NCBI GenBank assembly: GCA_020747065.1
Contig: JAGMVK010000013.1
Location: 434,001 to 498,000, forward strand
Direction: 5' to 3'
From: Cadophora sp. MPI-SDFR-AT-0126
Lineage: Eukaryota; Ascomycota; Leotiomycetes; Helotiales; Ploettnerulaceae
Length of the DNA: 64,000 nucleotides
The position numbers and the translations under genes were made by a program. The notes beneath the pieces were generated by a model that did no database searches, was not told where the DNA came from, and saw only the letters and a program-made list of their open reading frames with translations. Positions 11,318 through 23,241 of this stretch are shown here, one piece after another. Position 1 is the first letter of the stretch; each line of letters opens with the position of its first letter.

Positions 11318-14064
11318 ATGGAGTCCACAGCGCCCGCAATAGTTTCATCGCGAATATTCATCAAGGGTCTTCCCCCTACCATATCAGAGGAGGAGTTTAA
11401 GAGGCATTTTGGAGCCAAGTTTCCAATCACAGATGCAAAGCTAATCTCAAATCGGAGAATTGGCTATGTGGGTTACAAAACGTCAGAGGACGCTGCCAAG
11501 GCAGTCAAGTACTTTAACAAATCCTTCATACGCATGTCTAAAATTGGTGTTGAGCTTGCTCGCCCTGTATGTCCTCTGTACTTTTCTCGACCACACCCGC
11601 TAATCTTTTGTCAGATATCAGATTCTAGCCTACCAGTTTCCAGAAAAGCACAGCGAGAGGAGGAGCGGGAAAATGCTACAGCCAGGAAGAGGGAAAGGGC
11701 CGAGGCCATGGCAGTTTCTGCTCTCAACTCAGGGACGAAGAGAAAGAGGGACGACGTGGACGAATCGGATCCTAAGTTGAAGGAGTTCTTGGAAATCATG
11801 CAACCGGCATCGAAGCCGAAGATATGGAAGGCGCAGACAGAGGACGAGGAGCCGCCAACCAAAATGCAAGCAATCGAGGTTCCAGAGGGGGAGAGTGATG
11901 GGGAATACGAAGTTGTGCCAAAGAAATCCCTCAAGAAGAGTCCGCCACCACCAGTAATTCCATTCAACATACCTGCGCCTACGCCACTTATAGAACCCGA
12001 GCATGATAGAATGGGTGAAGAGCGTCCAGACTCAACTGCTCCGAACACTACAGACGAGGACTGGCTTAGGAGTCGGACGAACAGATTATTGGATCTGATG
12101 GACCCCGATGAGATGGGCGTTGCCGGTACCGACGCTGTACGAACTGAGCCAGCTGTCGTGGCTGAAGCTAAGCCAGACGAAGTTCCTAATCATGAAGAGC
12201 CTACAACCGAAGAAGTGGACGAGGAGGAATCCGACAAGCCAGATCCTACCATTGATGCCATCAAAGCGACCGGTAGATTGTTCGTACGAAATCTCCCCTA
12301 CTCTGCGACGGAGGATGATCTGAGAGAGCATTTTGCCCCATTCGGGTCTTTGGAAGAGGTATGTATGAGCCCTTTCCTTCGCGCTTTTCTTTTGCTCCTC
12401 GTTTCATGATGAATATCCAGATAGGGACAGCTTATGCTACAAGCATGTGATGAGAGCTGGACGAATATTTTAGTAGATGCTTCGTGTTTTCTGAAAACGA
12501 CCAATCCGCCCCTTTATGTCGTTGAAGTTGTTATGGCTCGGCACTAATACTCGATCGACTATAGGTTCATCTACCGGTGGACGCTGCTGGTTCGAGCAAA
12601 GGATTCGTCCTTGTTCAATATTCGGATCCGAATGCCGCTGCGGAAGCCTTCCACAATCTTGACGGTGAGACCTTCCAAGGTAGGCTGTTGCATATCATTC
12701 CTGCGTCCGCAAAGAGAGAAAATAAGCTGGACGAATTTGCCATCGCGAAGTTGCCACTGAAGAAACAGAAGCAAATCAAGAAGAAGGCGGAAGCCACATC
12801 TGCCTTCAACTGGAACTCTTTATTCATGAACCAAGATGCTGTCAACGAAGCCGTCGCGCATCGCCTTGGTGTTTCCAAGTCCGAAATGCTAGATCCTACC
12901 TCTGCGGATTCTGGATATAAGCAAGCTATTGCAGAGACAACGGCCATCCAAGAGTCAAAGTCTTACTTCGCAAAGAATGGCGTCGATTTGGACGCTTTCA
13001 AGAGAAAGGAGCGTGGTGATACTGCCATTCTCGTAAAGAACTTTCCATATGGTATGACTCTTGAAGAATTGAGGAAGATGTTCGAGGCTTTCGGACAGGT
13101 GCTTCGAGTTCTAATGCCGCCAATTGGTACTATCGCAATCGTGGAATTCGCAGAACCCAGCCATGCTCGTGCCGCATTTGCCAGCCTGGCGTATCGTCGT
13201 TTTCAGGATTCGGTACTGTTCCTCGAGAAGGCGCCGAAAAACCTCTTCACGACTCCAAGCAGCAATGCTACTATCGTGCCATCAGACCGCGAAGTTGGCA
13301 AGTCAGGGAAGGAAAAGCTTTCAGCTTCCGACCTTCTCGAAAAGGAGAGTGCTGTGGAAACACTCGACACAGCAACTTTGTTTGTGCGGAATCTCAACTT
13401 CACTACTACGAGCGATGTCCTTACTGAAGCTTTCCAACCTTTGGATGGTTTTATCTCCGCTCGTGTTAAGACTAAAACTGATCCAAAGAAACCTGGCCAG
13501 GTGCTTAGCATGGGTTTTGGTTTCTTAGAATTCAGGAGCAAGGCTCAGGCTCAGGCAGCCCTCACTGCAATGAATGGTCATGTCCTAGAAGATCACAAAT
13601 TGTTGATCAAGGCGTCACATAAGGGGCTCGATGCGGCCGAAGAGAAGAAGAGAGAAGAAAACGCCAAAAAACAGGGTGGCAAACGAACCAAGATTATCAT
13701 CAAAAATCTTCCATTCCAGGCTACCAAACAAGATGTGCGGGCATTGTTTGGAGCTTATGGGCAGCTCCGTTCCGTCCGCGTTCCTAAGAAATTCGATCAT
13801 ACCACTCGTGGATTTGCCTTCGCAAGTTTCATTACGGCTCGTGAAGCGGAGAATGCACTAGAAGCTCTCAAAGACACGCATCTTCTCGGCCGCCGTCTGG
13901 TAATAGAATTCGCCGCAGATGACGCAGTCGATGCAGAAGACGAGATCGCGAAGATGGAGAAGAGAACTGGAGCACAGGTCAACAAGGTTGCAGCGCACGA
14001 GCTTACAGGAGGCAGCCGGAACCGAAAGAAATTCGATATTGAAGGGGCGGAGGAAATTGATTGA
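11318..14064 (+). CDS. mrd1: multiple RNA-binding domain protein 1 (Mrd1), pre-rRNA processing
   Basis: Three exons: 11318-11566, 11615-12358, 12565-14064, about 830 residues. The first intron (48 nt) is in frame and stop-free, so retention cannot be excluded, but GTATGT and TTTTGTCAG borders support it. Mrd1 binds pre-rRNA in the nucleolus and is needed for early 18S processing. Five RRM domains are visible: residues about 10-83 (RIFIKGLPP), 302-380 (GRLFVRNLPY), 482-555 (AILVKNFPYG), 600-685 (ATLFVRNLNF, MGFGFLEF) and 702-785 (KIIIKNLPF, RGFAFASF). The linker between RRM1 and RRM2 is acidic and the RRM2-RRM3 linker basic. Five RRMs at this length match fungal Mrd1. Confidence 0.92.
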
Positions 14065-15039
14065 GGGGGTTGAATGAAGGTATCTCGCCTCCTTGGCAGG
14101 ATTGAATCTCGGACTGCGCAAACTGCTCCCTTGCCGCATCTGCCGCAAATGTTTTCGGTAGCCATCCCTCTACAGAAATCATGCACCTCCTTTATAATTG
14201 TAAGACCCTTGTCATTGCCTTCCAGTGAATGACTTCCCTATATCAGTACCCCGCAATCATGATATTCGATATTTTCAGCCATGTCACACACCCAAGACTG
14301 TTTTGCCCATGTGAGCTCTTCTTCCCTTACTACGATTTATTCGAAGGAGTGAACATTGTACTAAGCTTGTTATGGCTCTATTTCGCGTAAGTTGTCCACT
14401 GAGATCACTCATTTTGTTTGCATTCTCGCGTCTAGCTGGTTGCTCCCCCACTTGTTGGTAGTACATCCATACTACTGGTAGTCCCAGGCTTATCTATACT
14501 GGGTAGAGTGGCACATCCCAAGATGAAGCATTCTTCCAATCACTGTAGGAATGATCTCCGTAGACAGCTTTTTCATTCACACTCAATCATCCTTGCGTCA
14601 GGACGCCGAACTTGGCCACTCCTGTTGTTGGAAAATAATGGTGCTGGGAAGATGTCTGGCCTGATTACGGTTCCGGGGACAGTGTCGGTCGAGGTTGGTC
14701 CAATCCCATGCAGCCACCTGCATGCAAACCTTTCAAACGTCTTTCATGTCTACACGGCTCGATCTCTGCAGAGGTCATGGTCTTTCCTCTTATAAGCTCG
14801 GATCTGCTCCTCCATTCTCAAGTCACCTGCTAACATTCTTTCTCTCTTCAACATCTCGTTCCCATTCCTCCAAACATTTTTTACTGCAATCCTTATCCTT
14901 CTTTGACCAACGGAAACTCATTGCACCCAGCCTTTACGAAGCCTACGAATGTACCTGTGAATTTACCGGTGACGACACTCAAGAACTGTCAAGGTGCCTA
15001 AGTGAGGCAACACATTCTTAACTGCCAATTACACAATCG
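14065..15039. other. upstream region of the TEA regulator gene
   Basis: No gene seen. The half nearest the TEA gene is pyrimidine-rich on the plus strand, with a TATAAG box-like string near 14789 and the CATTCY cluster described separately. Confidence 0.5.
14529..15018 (+). promoter_or_regulatory. cluster of AbaA-type CATTCY response elements
   Basis: Six matches to CATTCY lie within 490 bp upstream of the TEA gene start. Five are on the plus strand at 14529, 14813, 14834, 14863 and 15013. One is on the minus strand, as GGAATG at 14548. CATTCY is the established recognition sequence of AbaA, which regulates its own gene in Aspergillus. A random 500-bp region would hold about 0.5 on both strands, although this stretch is T/C-rich, which raises the expectation. 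Confidence 0.5.
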
Positions 15040-17465
15040 ATGGACCACCGTCGACATATTCTACCCTCAGATTATACTCATCAACTTCCACTGGACAACC
15101 CCAGTGGACTTTCTAGGGCCAGACAGCCTCTTTCAGACTCGGCTGGGAACGCCCAGCATCACATCCTGGCTTCAGTCGGGCTTTATCATGACAGCAAAGG
15201 GCACCAACCGCGGGCGGAGCGGCCAATGTACTCCATCCCGACCGTACCCTCCCAACCACACCACCCGCCCGTAGGGCAATCAGTAGGTCTTCGACGGCAA
15301 AACACTCGTCGTCAACGACAATTAAGATTCAATCGCAATCCTATTGTCGAATCGTCTCAATATCAGGCTTACCGTTCTCGCCAAAATCGAGAAGGCAACG
15401 ATGATGACAAGAAATGGCCCGAAGTACTCGAGGATGCTTTCCTTGATGGTATGTACGCTACTTCGTTGCGCTTAGTCTAGACAACTGACATCCTCGCAGC
15501 CCTAATGTATTTACCCAAGATGGGCAGAAGAAAGTTTTCCTACGAAGGCAAGCCCCATGGTCGCAATGAGCTTATCAGAGTGTACCTGTGGCTTGCCTAC
15601 CTTGAATCCCTTCCTCCTGGTGCGCGTCCCGATGAATCGATGAGGAGAACCCGAAAGCAGGTCTCAAGCCACATCCAAGTACTGAAAGGCTTCTTCAAGG
15701 GCCACCCTGCCTGTAGGATACAATGCCCTGCTAGTCATTGCTCTGCTAATTCTTTATAGATTCGCGGCTGTTTCCTGACAAAGACGAGCCGAAAAATGGC
15801 TTCCAAGATTCATTCAAGGACGATCCTTGCCTAAGAGCACTCTCCATGGGCCGTCTGCCCAAGAACAAGTACGACTGCTACGAGGAGCCAATTCATACAA
15901 CAAATCATAGTACCTCGATGAAACCTGTTCTTTTCTGGCTGCTTATGACATCCTCCTCCTTGTCGATTGACGATCGCCATCATGATGTGCAAGAGGAGGA
16001 TCTTTATAATGAAGGTCTAGTCACGCATAGATTCTCCAGACTTTCGGCGCAAAGACAACGCGGCAGTCTTGATTCAATCCCAAGCTGGAGACAGAGATTC
16101 CCATATTTGCAGCAACTCTATACTTCAGGAGAGCTGGACTGCGAAATCATCCACATGGAGGCGTCACTCAACCTGCTCACAAATCAGCCTCCCGAAGGGT
16201 CAGAGCTATGTAGTCGGATGGTCTTCTCGGTTCCAGGCAGACAACATGATACCGAGTGGCGCATTGTCACAACTCTCAGCAAGCCACCCGAGCTTTATCG
16301 CGACCAGATATCCGACCCACCACTGGAAGCACAGGCGTTCGCTGTCGATGTGACCTCGATGAATGATGGGGAGACTCGGATCAAAGTGCCCTTTCCAGCC
16401 AGTCCTTGGGCCCAGGCCTTCTCGTGCCTGCGAAACATTCAATCCAAGTTCGAAGAAAAACAAGCGCACTCTTTCAACACAGGCATGGGCTCTACACGGC
16501 CGGCTCGCGATTACGTTGATCTGATCTCGATGTATCAAGAGGTTCAATCAGCTTCTGGGCCTCACTCACCTTTTGTGAGAAGAACAATAATACTTTGGAC
16601 ATTCCGTCAAGCGTCAAGCAGTGAACGCAATGGCACATACTGGCGATATGTTGATCCTGCGCCAGTCCCTCGTCGAATGTGCATGTCACCATCGCCACAT
16701 CCGAGCCACCACCTGCAAGCCAACATGAACGAGAACTTCAACAGCTGGTCCGACACTCCTCTGCAGCTTCAACATCCCAACATGCTCGACCCTTTTGTCC
16801 AAGGACTAGCTACGCCACCACATACTGCTGGTCTACAGTCTCCCTTCGCTGCCCCTAATTATGCATACAGTCAATCCTACGATATGCCCAGCGAGAATCT
16901 AAGCTTTGTGTCCACGACTACCGTCGACAGCGACTCCACGCTCGTGGACAGTGATGTTACAGCCAATATCGATAACTTCCTGATGAATTCACACGTCCAC
17001 CTCAAAGATTTCGAGCATGCGTCTCAAAACTGGCAACTGCCAGGGACCAAAAACTTCGATGCAAATCCTACTTGGGGAAATTACACCGTACCAACCACCA
17101 CGCCGGTAGTTGGGTGGGACTCCAATGATGCGAAGACTCACGCTTGGCCAGATCTGCCTACTGATGGCAAGAGCTGGAACTACACTGTTGAGGGGCCCGG
17201 TGACAAGGAGTTGACCAATCACGCAAACAGTAGTCCAGCCAAAGGTTCAGTGAACTACATCGAGCAAACCATTGAGCAAAAACTTCTCCCATGGGTCGAT
17301 AACCAGCGAGGCCCTAATGATATCAAGCACAATTACGACGGAGTCACTCTCGAGCAGATTCCCGACATCAGCAACGAGAGCGCTACAAGCCAACTCAAAG
17401 TTCAAGAGTGGGAAGGTATCCACGATGATTTTGACTATGCGCAGCTAGCGGAACGGCTCAAATAG
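15040..17465 (+). CDS. abaA: AbaA/TEC1-type TEA-domain transcription factor
   Basis: Three exons: 15040-15448, 15500-15712, 15760-17465, about 775 residues, all phases join. TEA/ATTS factors such as AbaA control conidiophore and phialide development. The TEA domain spans residues about 125-207 and is split by both introns. It shows W-x4-AF, then KMGRRK, the motif GRNELI and the DNA-contacting helix [15 protein letters not shown]. The last intron falls just after the domain and reads into [10 protein letters not shown]. The remaining 550 residues are polar and low in recognisable motifs, with a central block rich in aromatic and charged residues. The length fits AbaA better than yeast Tec1. 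The symbol assumes a single TEA gene per genome. Confidence 0.87.
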
Positions 17466-18360
17466 ATCCTTCTATTTTCCATTTATGTTTCTTTAATTGA
17501 TGACGGGCGTTGGTTGAGGATTTATGACCGGGTTGGACGGAGTAGGATTCGGATTGCATGTTCTGATTCAGTGTGTTATTGTTGGATCTATTACTCCAGT
17601 ACGCTGGCTTTTTTCCTCATACATTGATCACTTAGTTCTTAATGCTTTTAGATAATGAATGTCACGATACCATCAAGCGTTCTCCTGCTGCTTTGCCCCT
17701 TCATCTTCCAGCTCTCCTATTTTCCGCCACTGTCACGTGCAGATGTCAACATTCGCAAATGCCTCCTATTCAGTGCATTGCATTGTCGCACTTCATTTCC
17801 CTCAAATGCAGCGCATCAATACTCCTTATGAAGGGACTGTTGTAATTCATCCTCGCTTCTTCCTTGATAGGTCTATATTTGGCAAATCAGCCGCATCCCT
17901 TTGTCCCTTCGTAAATTCTTCATCAACCCCTTTTCCGCCCCTCGCTTCGACTCCGCCTCGGAATTAGAATTATGAACTCAGACCTCGTCTCGTCTCGCAC
18001 CAACAATGTAATAAACTCACGCTTCCTTTCACAGAAAAAAGACAAGATACAGAGTTTAGGGGTGTGAGATACGAAGGATAAATCGTTTCATTTCTCGGGG
18101 CAGACGCTAAGAATGTTTTCATCCTCTTTGCATCCAGACCTTCGTTTACTGTCTTCGATACATCTCAATTTACTTACTTCGGATTCAGGTAGGTTCCAAA
18201 ATTGACTATCTTTGCCCTTCTCGCACTTCAGCTACTTTTCAACTTCGTGGGTCCAGATATTCATGCTTTCTGATTCCACACCCGCTCTCTGAGCGGTCAA
18301 CTTCACCTCTCTGTCAAACGTATTAACACATTCACAGAGCTTTCAAATTTGTCCAATGCC
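17466..18360. other. downstream region of the TEA regulator gene
   Basis: Nothing gene-like on either strand. Pyrimidine-rich on the plus strand, with many short open frames that lack protein character. Confidence 0.5.
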
Positions 18361-19266
18361 CTACAGCCGCTTCAACGTAGCTAATGGCTCCAGAGGCAAG
18401 CTCAACATCTGCAACAAACGAGACGCGTTCTTCACCTGCATAACGAAAGTCTGCACATTCAGAACGCCTCTCGCCAACAGCGGTATGGCTTGCAATACCT
18501 GAACAGCCAACAAGTTAAGCTCTCGCAACACCAGTTCTGCAAGACCCGCAGCGCTCATTTGTTAGAAACCGTTCTTAAAATCACTCAACGGAACTTCGAA
18601 TCCAGCAGCTGTCTCGAGTCGGACACCAAGAGCTTTGATTGCATAGACGATTGCCCAGCTTACTAGGTGGTAGAGCGGATCTCCAGAGCTGCTGGCATAT
18701 TGAGGTTCGAGTAGATATATGGATCTTACGGAGCCTAAGAAATTATGCTCTGCAAAGATCTCGGCGGCGAAGATGTTCTCCATGAGTTGTCGCGAGACGT
18801 GGACTGGCATTAGCGGAGTGTATTTTCGAGCAACGACTCCTTGAGAGGTGGCTTGGTTGAATGCTTACAAGCTCACATCGAATGTGCCGGAGAGGAGGAA
18901 CTCCGGCAATTTGTTTGCAGGTTTCTCGATCAGAGGTAGGTGCTGCGGCGATGGTGGTGGTGTTACAGTCAAGGCATCAATCTCATTCTCCGGATTGTAG
19001 TCATCATTGACCGATGCCCGGTGAGCGGAGTCCTTGTTCTTTCCTTATTCTTCCTGTCATCAATTAACAAGTACTTGTTGACATTAGCGACTACGGAATA
19101 GTCCCCGACCCTCTGCCCAGCTCCTACAAAATTTCGAGCTGCCGCGTCGAAGAATCCAGTGCCATGCGAAGTACAATTTGAACAGCTTAATATTGCTCCA
19201 TCACAATCGCCTCTTGCGAGTTTTGCACCCGATACAAGCCTCCGTGCAACAGATCAGAATTATGCC
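18361..19266 (-). pseudogene. decayed Zn2Cys6 fungal transcription factor
   Basis: On the minus strand, 19260-19201 reads CTEACIGCKTRKRR and then hits a stop. One extra T shifts the frame, and the next frame continues CDGAILSCSNCTSHGTGFF. Apart from that one base, this gives the binuclear cluster pattern C-x2-C-x6-C-x5-6-C-x2-C, with the sixth Cys replaced by Phe. Downstream, a frame with in-frame TAA stops near 18868 and 18562 continues to 18361. It includes a Pro-rich linker (VTPPPSPQHLP) and a helical stretch (YHLVSWAIVYAIKALGV). A frameshift, a lost zinc ligand and repeated stops argue for a dead gene. Target and pathway cannot be inferred. Confidence 0.6.
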
Positions 19267-19431
19267 AATTGAGGAAGACAATTTGACTAACTATTATCTC
19301 TTGGACTGATTTCGATCTTGTGGTCGGTTCAGTTTGCATGTCTGTTTTTCGTTTCTAGATTTCATTTGTGTGACTTCACCGCGAGGGTTTATCGACCGAG
19401 TAGTCTAAGAGAGATCATCGTCTTCCAGATT

Positions 19432-20010
19432 CACAGAAAATACCCCACAGGAATTTTCCCCCAGGCGGCGAGAATCTTGTAGTCACCGCCAATGCCAATT
19501 GCTCCAGCTGACTCGCGACTCTCCTCGAGGGTACTCACTGCCATGAAAACGTATGCGAACATGCTGAAAGCGAAGAACCCCCATTTGTAGTCAGTGGTAG
19601 TGTAGGCAACTCAGTGATAGCTGAGGATCGAGAACCAAGCGATGAAAAACGTTGAGGGTGATTGGAGAATAGGATAGGCCTGAGAGGACTAGAGCTGGGA
19701 AAGCGACAACCCGGTTAATGTAACGAGCGTAGAAGTCTTAGCGGGCTTTGTTGGGTAGCGATTGGACGACGCTCATCCAGCCGATGTCAGAGGCTTGTGG
19801 GAAGGCTTGATGGCGCCGACTAGACGGCCACGGAGAGGATTTAGTTGAAGACTCGTTTGCTTTCGAGGAATGTGAAGGAGAGGACGGAACAGTCAAACTA
19901 TGGGAATGACATGAGCTAGTTTCGAGACATATATCAGGTGCTCTGGTGAGACAATGCAGACTATCGAAAGGAAAAGTTACAAAAGTGAGCATGTAGATTG
20001 CAGTTACGGC
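19432..20010 (-). pseudogene. decayed microbial-type (fungal) opsin
   Basis: Pieces of a type I rhodopsin appear in order on the minus strand but in different frames. They are AVTAIYMLTFVTF (helix A start), FTFLESKRVFN-stop-ILSVAV (loop into helix B), ASDIGWMS, a stop, DFYARYINRVVAFPALVL (helix C; family pattern FYARYIDW), and DYKWGFFAFSMFAYVFM plus YKILAAWGK (helices E and F). Stops and frameshifts separate the pieces. The helix C Asp-Trp is Asn-Arg, and helix G with the retinal-binding Lys is not found. A possible 5' exon lies at about 20110-20190 (KLVTNMGHS, then donor GTAAGA). It is adjacent to and codirectional with the dead Zn2Cys6 gene. Confidence 0.65.
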
Positions 20011-20782
20011 CTACATGAAATGTGAAACATTGTCAGACATGTGGTCGTCGATTCAGAGGAGGGCGTCGGTTTGAGAGTATCGTTTAGTCGTGGCAGGAGA
20101 GCTATTATCTTACTCCTGCTTCGAATGCCCCATGTTGGTAACAAGTTTATGAGGCGACTCCTTCAATGCGGTCGAGGATCGAGGCTGGGGACTTAGGATC
20201 AGTGGAGAGTACGAATATATGACAACAATGATATGACAACAATGAATCGGCAGTAAAGGTAACTTGTATGCTATAGACAGCGAAAGGGTTCCCACAGCAT
20301 GATTGCAAATCGTGGAGGTAGAGCGGATGTAACTGCGTGGAAGTAAAATTACCTGACAAAAGTGTGGAAGCAAGATGTTGGAACCTCCAGTAATGGGTTA
20401 CCTGCCCTATTCAAGGTCCATTCATCAGCACAGTATCTCTCTAGGTAATTGGCCATGGGTAGACTTGGGCCTCAAGCAGAAGATGGTCCTGGAAAAAAGA
20501 CGATTGTCAAAACTTATTTTTCAGGTAACCAACGCGATCTAGTACTACTTCCACGTATTCTAATTCCCCAGAATGCGCATGGCACAATCTATCGTCTATT
20601 GATACTGAGAAGAAAAAGAGCAGAAAACAAGCATAACAATAGGTCATAAAGATATTCATAATGTCCCATGGACTAACAATACTGGACTCCTCTTCCGAAA
20701 CCCAATCACTTAGACAGCCACAGCCGTTTTCACGGTGATAATCCCCATCTCAGTACCCAACAGCACTTTGCTCATCTCAATC
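20011..20782. other. spacer between opsin relic and secreted-protein gene
   Basis: Apart from the possible first exon of the opsin relic at about 20110-20190 minus, no gene is seen. Minus-strand frame 20768-20703 could encode the true C-terminus of the neighbouring Ser/Thr-rich protein (EMSKVLLGTEMGIITVKTA). Confidence 0.4.
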
Positions 20783-22237
20783 TCAGAGTCTGCCCGGGGC
20801 GATAAGGACGTCTGATGTCGTACTACTTTGTGATGTTGTAAGAGTCTCAAAGGTAGTGAGACTTATAATTGTGAGCGTGGGCTCTGTTGAGAGGAATGAG
20901 ACCTGGGATGAGATGGCTGCTGAGAAGCTGGCTGAGGACGAGACTACGACAAAGGATTCGGTGCTTTGGGTGACCGAAGCATCAGATGTCGAGCTGACTG
21001 GTAAGATACTGGAAGAAGGTAATGCTAGCGAACTTTCCGTCACCACTGAGGACTGCTCCGCTACAGTGCTCGAGCCTGCTTCTGTGGAGGCACCAGATGC
21101 CGTGCTGGACAACACGGTGGATTCTACACTTGCTGTGCTGCTGATCGGAGCTTCAGTTGTCGAGCTTGGTGCAACGAAAGTCGATTGGGTATCTGATGCA
21201 ATAGTGGAGAGTTCAGTCGGCCCAGCAGTGCCTGAAGTTATCTCGGATGCGGTTTCCGTCACGGATGAGCTCAGTTGGCTGGAGACTACTGATGACTCCA
21301 AACCCGTACTTACAACTTCAGATGCTATGCTGGACAATGATGGCGAAGCAGTCACGGAGGAGATCGATTCACCGGAGACTGTAGATGTCTCCAAAAGCGT
21401 GCTTTCAGTTTCGGATGCCAGGCTGGACGATGATGGCGAAGCAGTTGGCAAAACAGTTGAAGCTTCCGAGGAAGTGCTCAGATCGGAGGAACTTGAAGAC
21501 ACTTCTACTGAGGATGTAGCTGAGGCCAAGGATGTATCAGTTCCTGTGGAGACCGTCTCGGAGGAGATAGCAGAGGTGGCTTTTCAGTGTCAGTACAGAA
21601 CAATCAACAAGGGAATTGAACTAGCTGAAATAAAGCAAGACAGATAAAAGGTGGACAAGCGAGTTCTACTTACTTGGAGTTGCTGTGGGCACGCTTGAGA
21701 GATCCGAAGAGGCCAGACTCGAGGAGATGCTGAACGAAAGGCTAGAAAAGAGGCTACTCGAAAGACTGCTGGACAGACTCGCAACGATGCTGCTCGAGAT
21801 CTCGCTCGAGCAGCTATCTGGACAAGGTGACGGCGAAGGTGGAGTAACGCTGGTCTCAACAGGAGGCGATGTTGTGATCGGCGGGGTAGTTGAAGCACTC
21901 GTCGACTTGCTAGATGTGACTGTCGCAGCAGGATAGGCACACGCGCAGACGGATGAAATCTGAGCAACCTGGGAACACTTTTTGGCAGCATGTGTTGGAA
22001 GACCGTCAAGATTGAGTTTGGTGGCAGTTGTGAAGGTGGAGCAGAAGGACTTCGCCTCTGCAGCGTATGCATCACCATTGAAGGCTCGATAGCAACTACA
22101 AATAATTAGCAGTGGCCATTTAAGGAAAAAGACAAAATTAAGAATGCTTACTTGTTATGGTTGCAACCATCTCCCGTTCCTAGCACCGACGATGCTAGGC
22201 CGAGCAAGACTAGGGCGGTGGGCTTTAATGCAAACAT
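20783..22237 (-). CDS. Ser/Thr-rich secreted or cell-wall protein
   Basis: Three exons on the minus strand: 22237-22152, 22095-21674, 21579-20783, about 434 residues. A signal peptide is evident (MFALKPTALVLLGLASSVLG). A short Cys domain follows, with GCNHNNCYRAF, an FCSTF block and CSQVAQISSVCACAYP: seven Cys in about 60 residues, as in many ascomycete surface proteins. The rest is almost entirely Ser/Thr/Ala/Val, expected to be O-glycosylated. The last frame stops without a hydrophobic GPI tail. A nearby frame (20768-20703) could hold a different ending after another splice or a frameshift. No enzymatic function is recognised. A structural or adhesive wall role is inferred. Confidence 0.7.
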
Positions 22238-23241
22238 GTTGTGTCTGTAGCAAGTCAAGTTGGTTATGAAGGTATTGGAGAGAAGTATGGGAAGAAGTCA
22301 ATATGGGAATTCTCCTGGGCATATATAGTTTTTCGTTTCCTCGGTTCTGCCAGCAGCCGGACTAGCAAGTCGAAGCAAGGTACGGACGCAAACCTGATAT
22401 TCCATCAAAGCCAGACATTGTTTCCAAAATATGCTGAGAGGCTGACACCTTCCAAATACCATGACTTGAAACGAATTTTACAGTAGTATGCGTGCCTCAA
22501 TGCCGTTCTGGGTAGCTGAGAATGCCCATCGGTGAGTTTATGAGTATCATTACAGAAGGTGATCTTCAAATGCGATATGTGAGGTCATACCTGCAAATGT
22601 CTCGGTATGAAACAACTGACTTCGAGGGCTACATTCTTGGGAAGCCATGGAAACAAACTCCAAGAGCCTCTCTCAGCCTCATTCGAGCTCTCCCACCACT
22701 CCCTTCATTGCGGTTGCCGTGCCGCATTCTCCCTTGACCTGCCGGGTTCATATGATATGCATGAGACATCGATAGACTTGATGTCTCGGAAGACCAGTCT
22801 ATTTATTGTAATTCTGTAACCAAGACAACAAGTCAACACGTTCACTCATGGAGTTCCTTTCCACTTCTGGGAGATCATCCGGTTTCCTTGTTCCAAGAGA
22901 TAGGTAGGGAATGAAGTGAGGTTTACTTCCGAGACATGACCAGGGCAGGCCAAGTTGAATTTCGAACCGACCACGTGATCTCGCGATTCACCCACGACAA
23001 GGAAGTCGCGAAACATTGTTTGTCGGCGTATTGACAGAGTGAATTTGGATGGATGAAATATTGTCGAGTCAAGCTTATCGACCAGTATGACTCCAACGGC
23101 GAGCGAACTTCGAACCTCGCTTCAAAATTTGCCTCCATAATCAACCTTCTGGCGCCTCTCTTTCTTTGTTCCTTTACATCCTCGACGAGCCGAATATATC
23201 GTGCTCTTCTAAATTGCTCTCTCCTCTAAACTACAAATATC
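22238..23241. other. divergent 5' region of wall-protein and APH-like genes
   Basis: Start codons at 22237 (minus) and 23242 (plus) face apart across 1.0 kb. No additional gene is visible. Confidence 0.5.
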
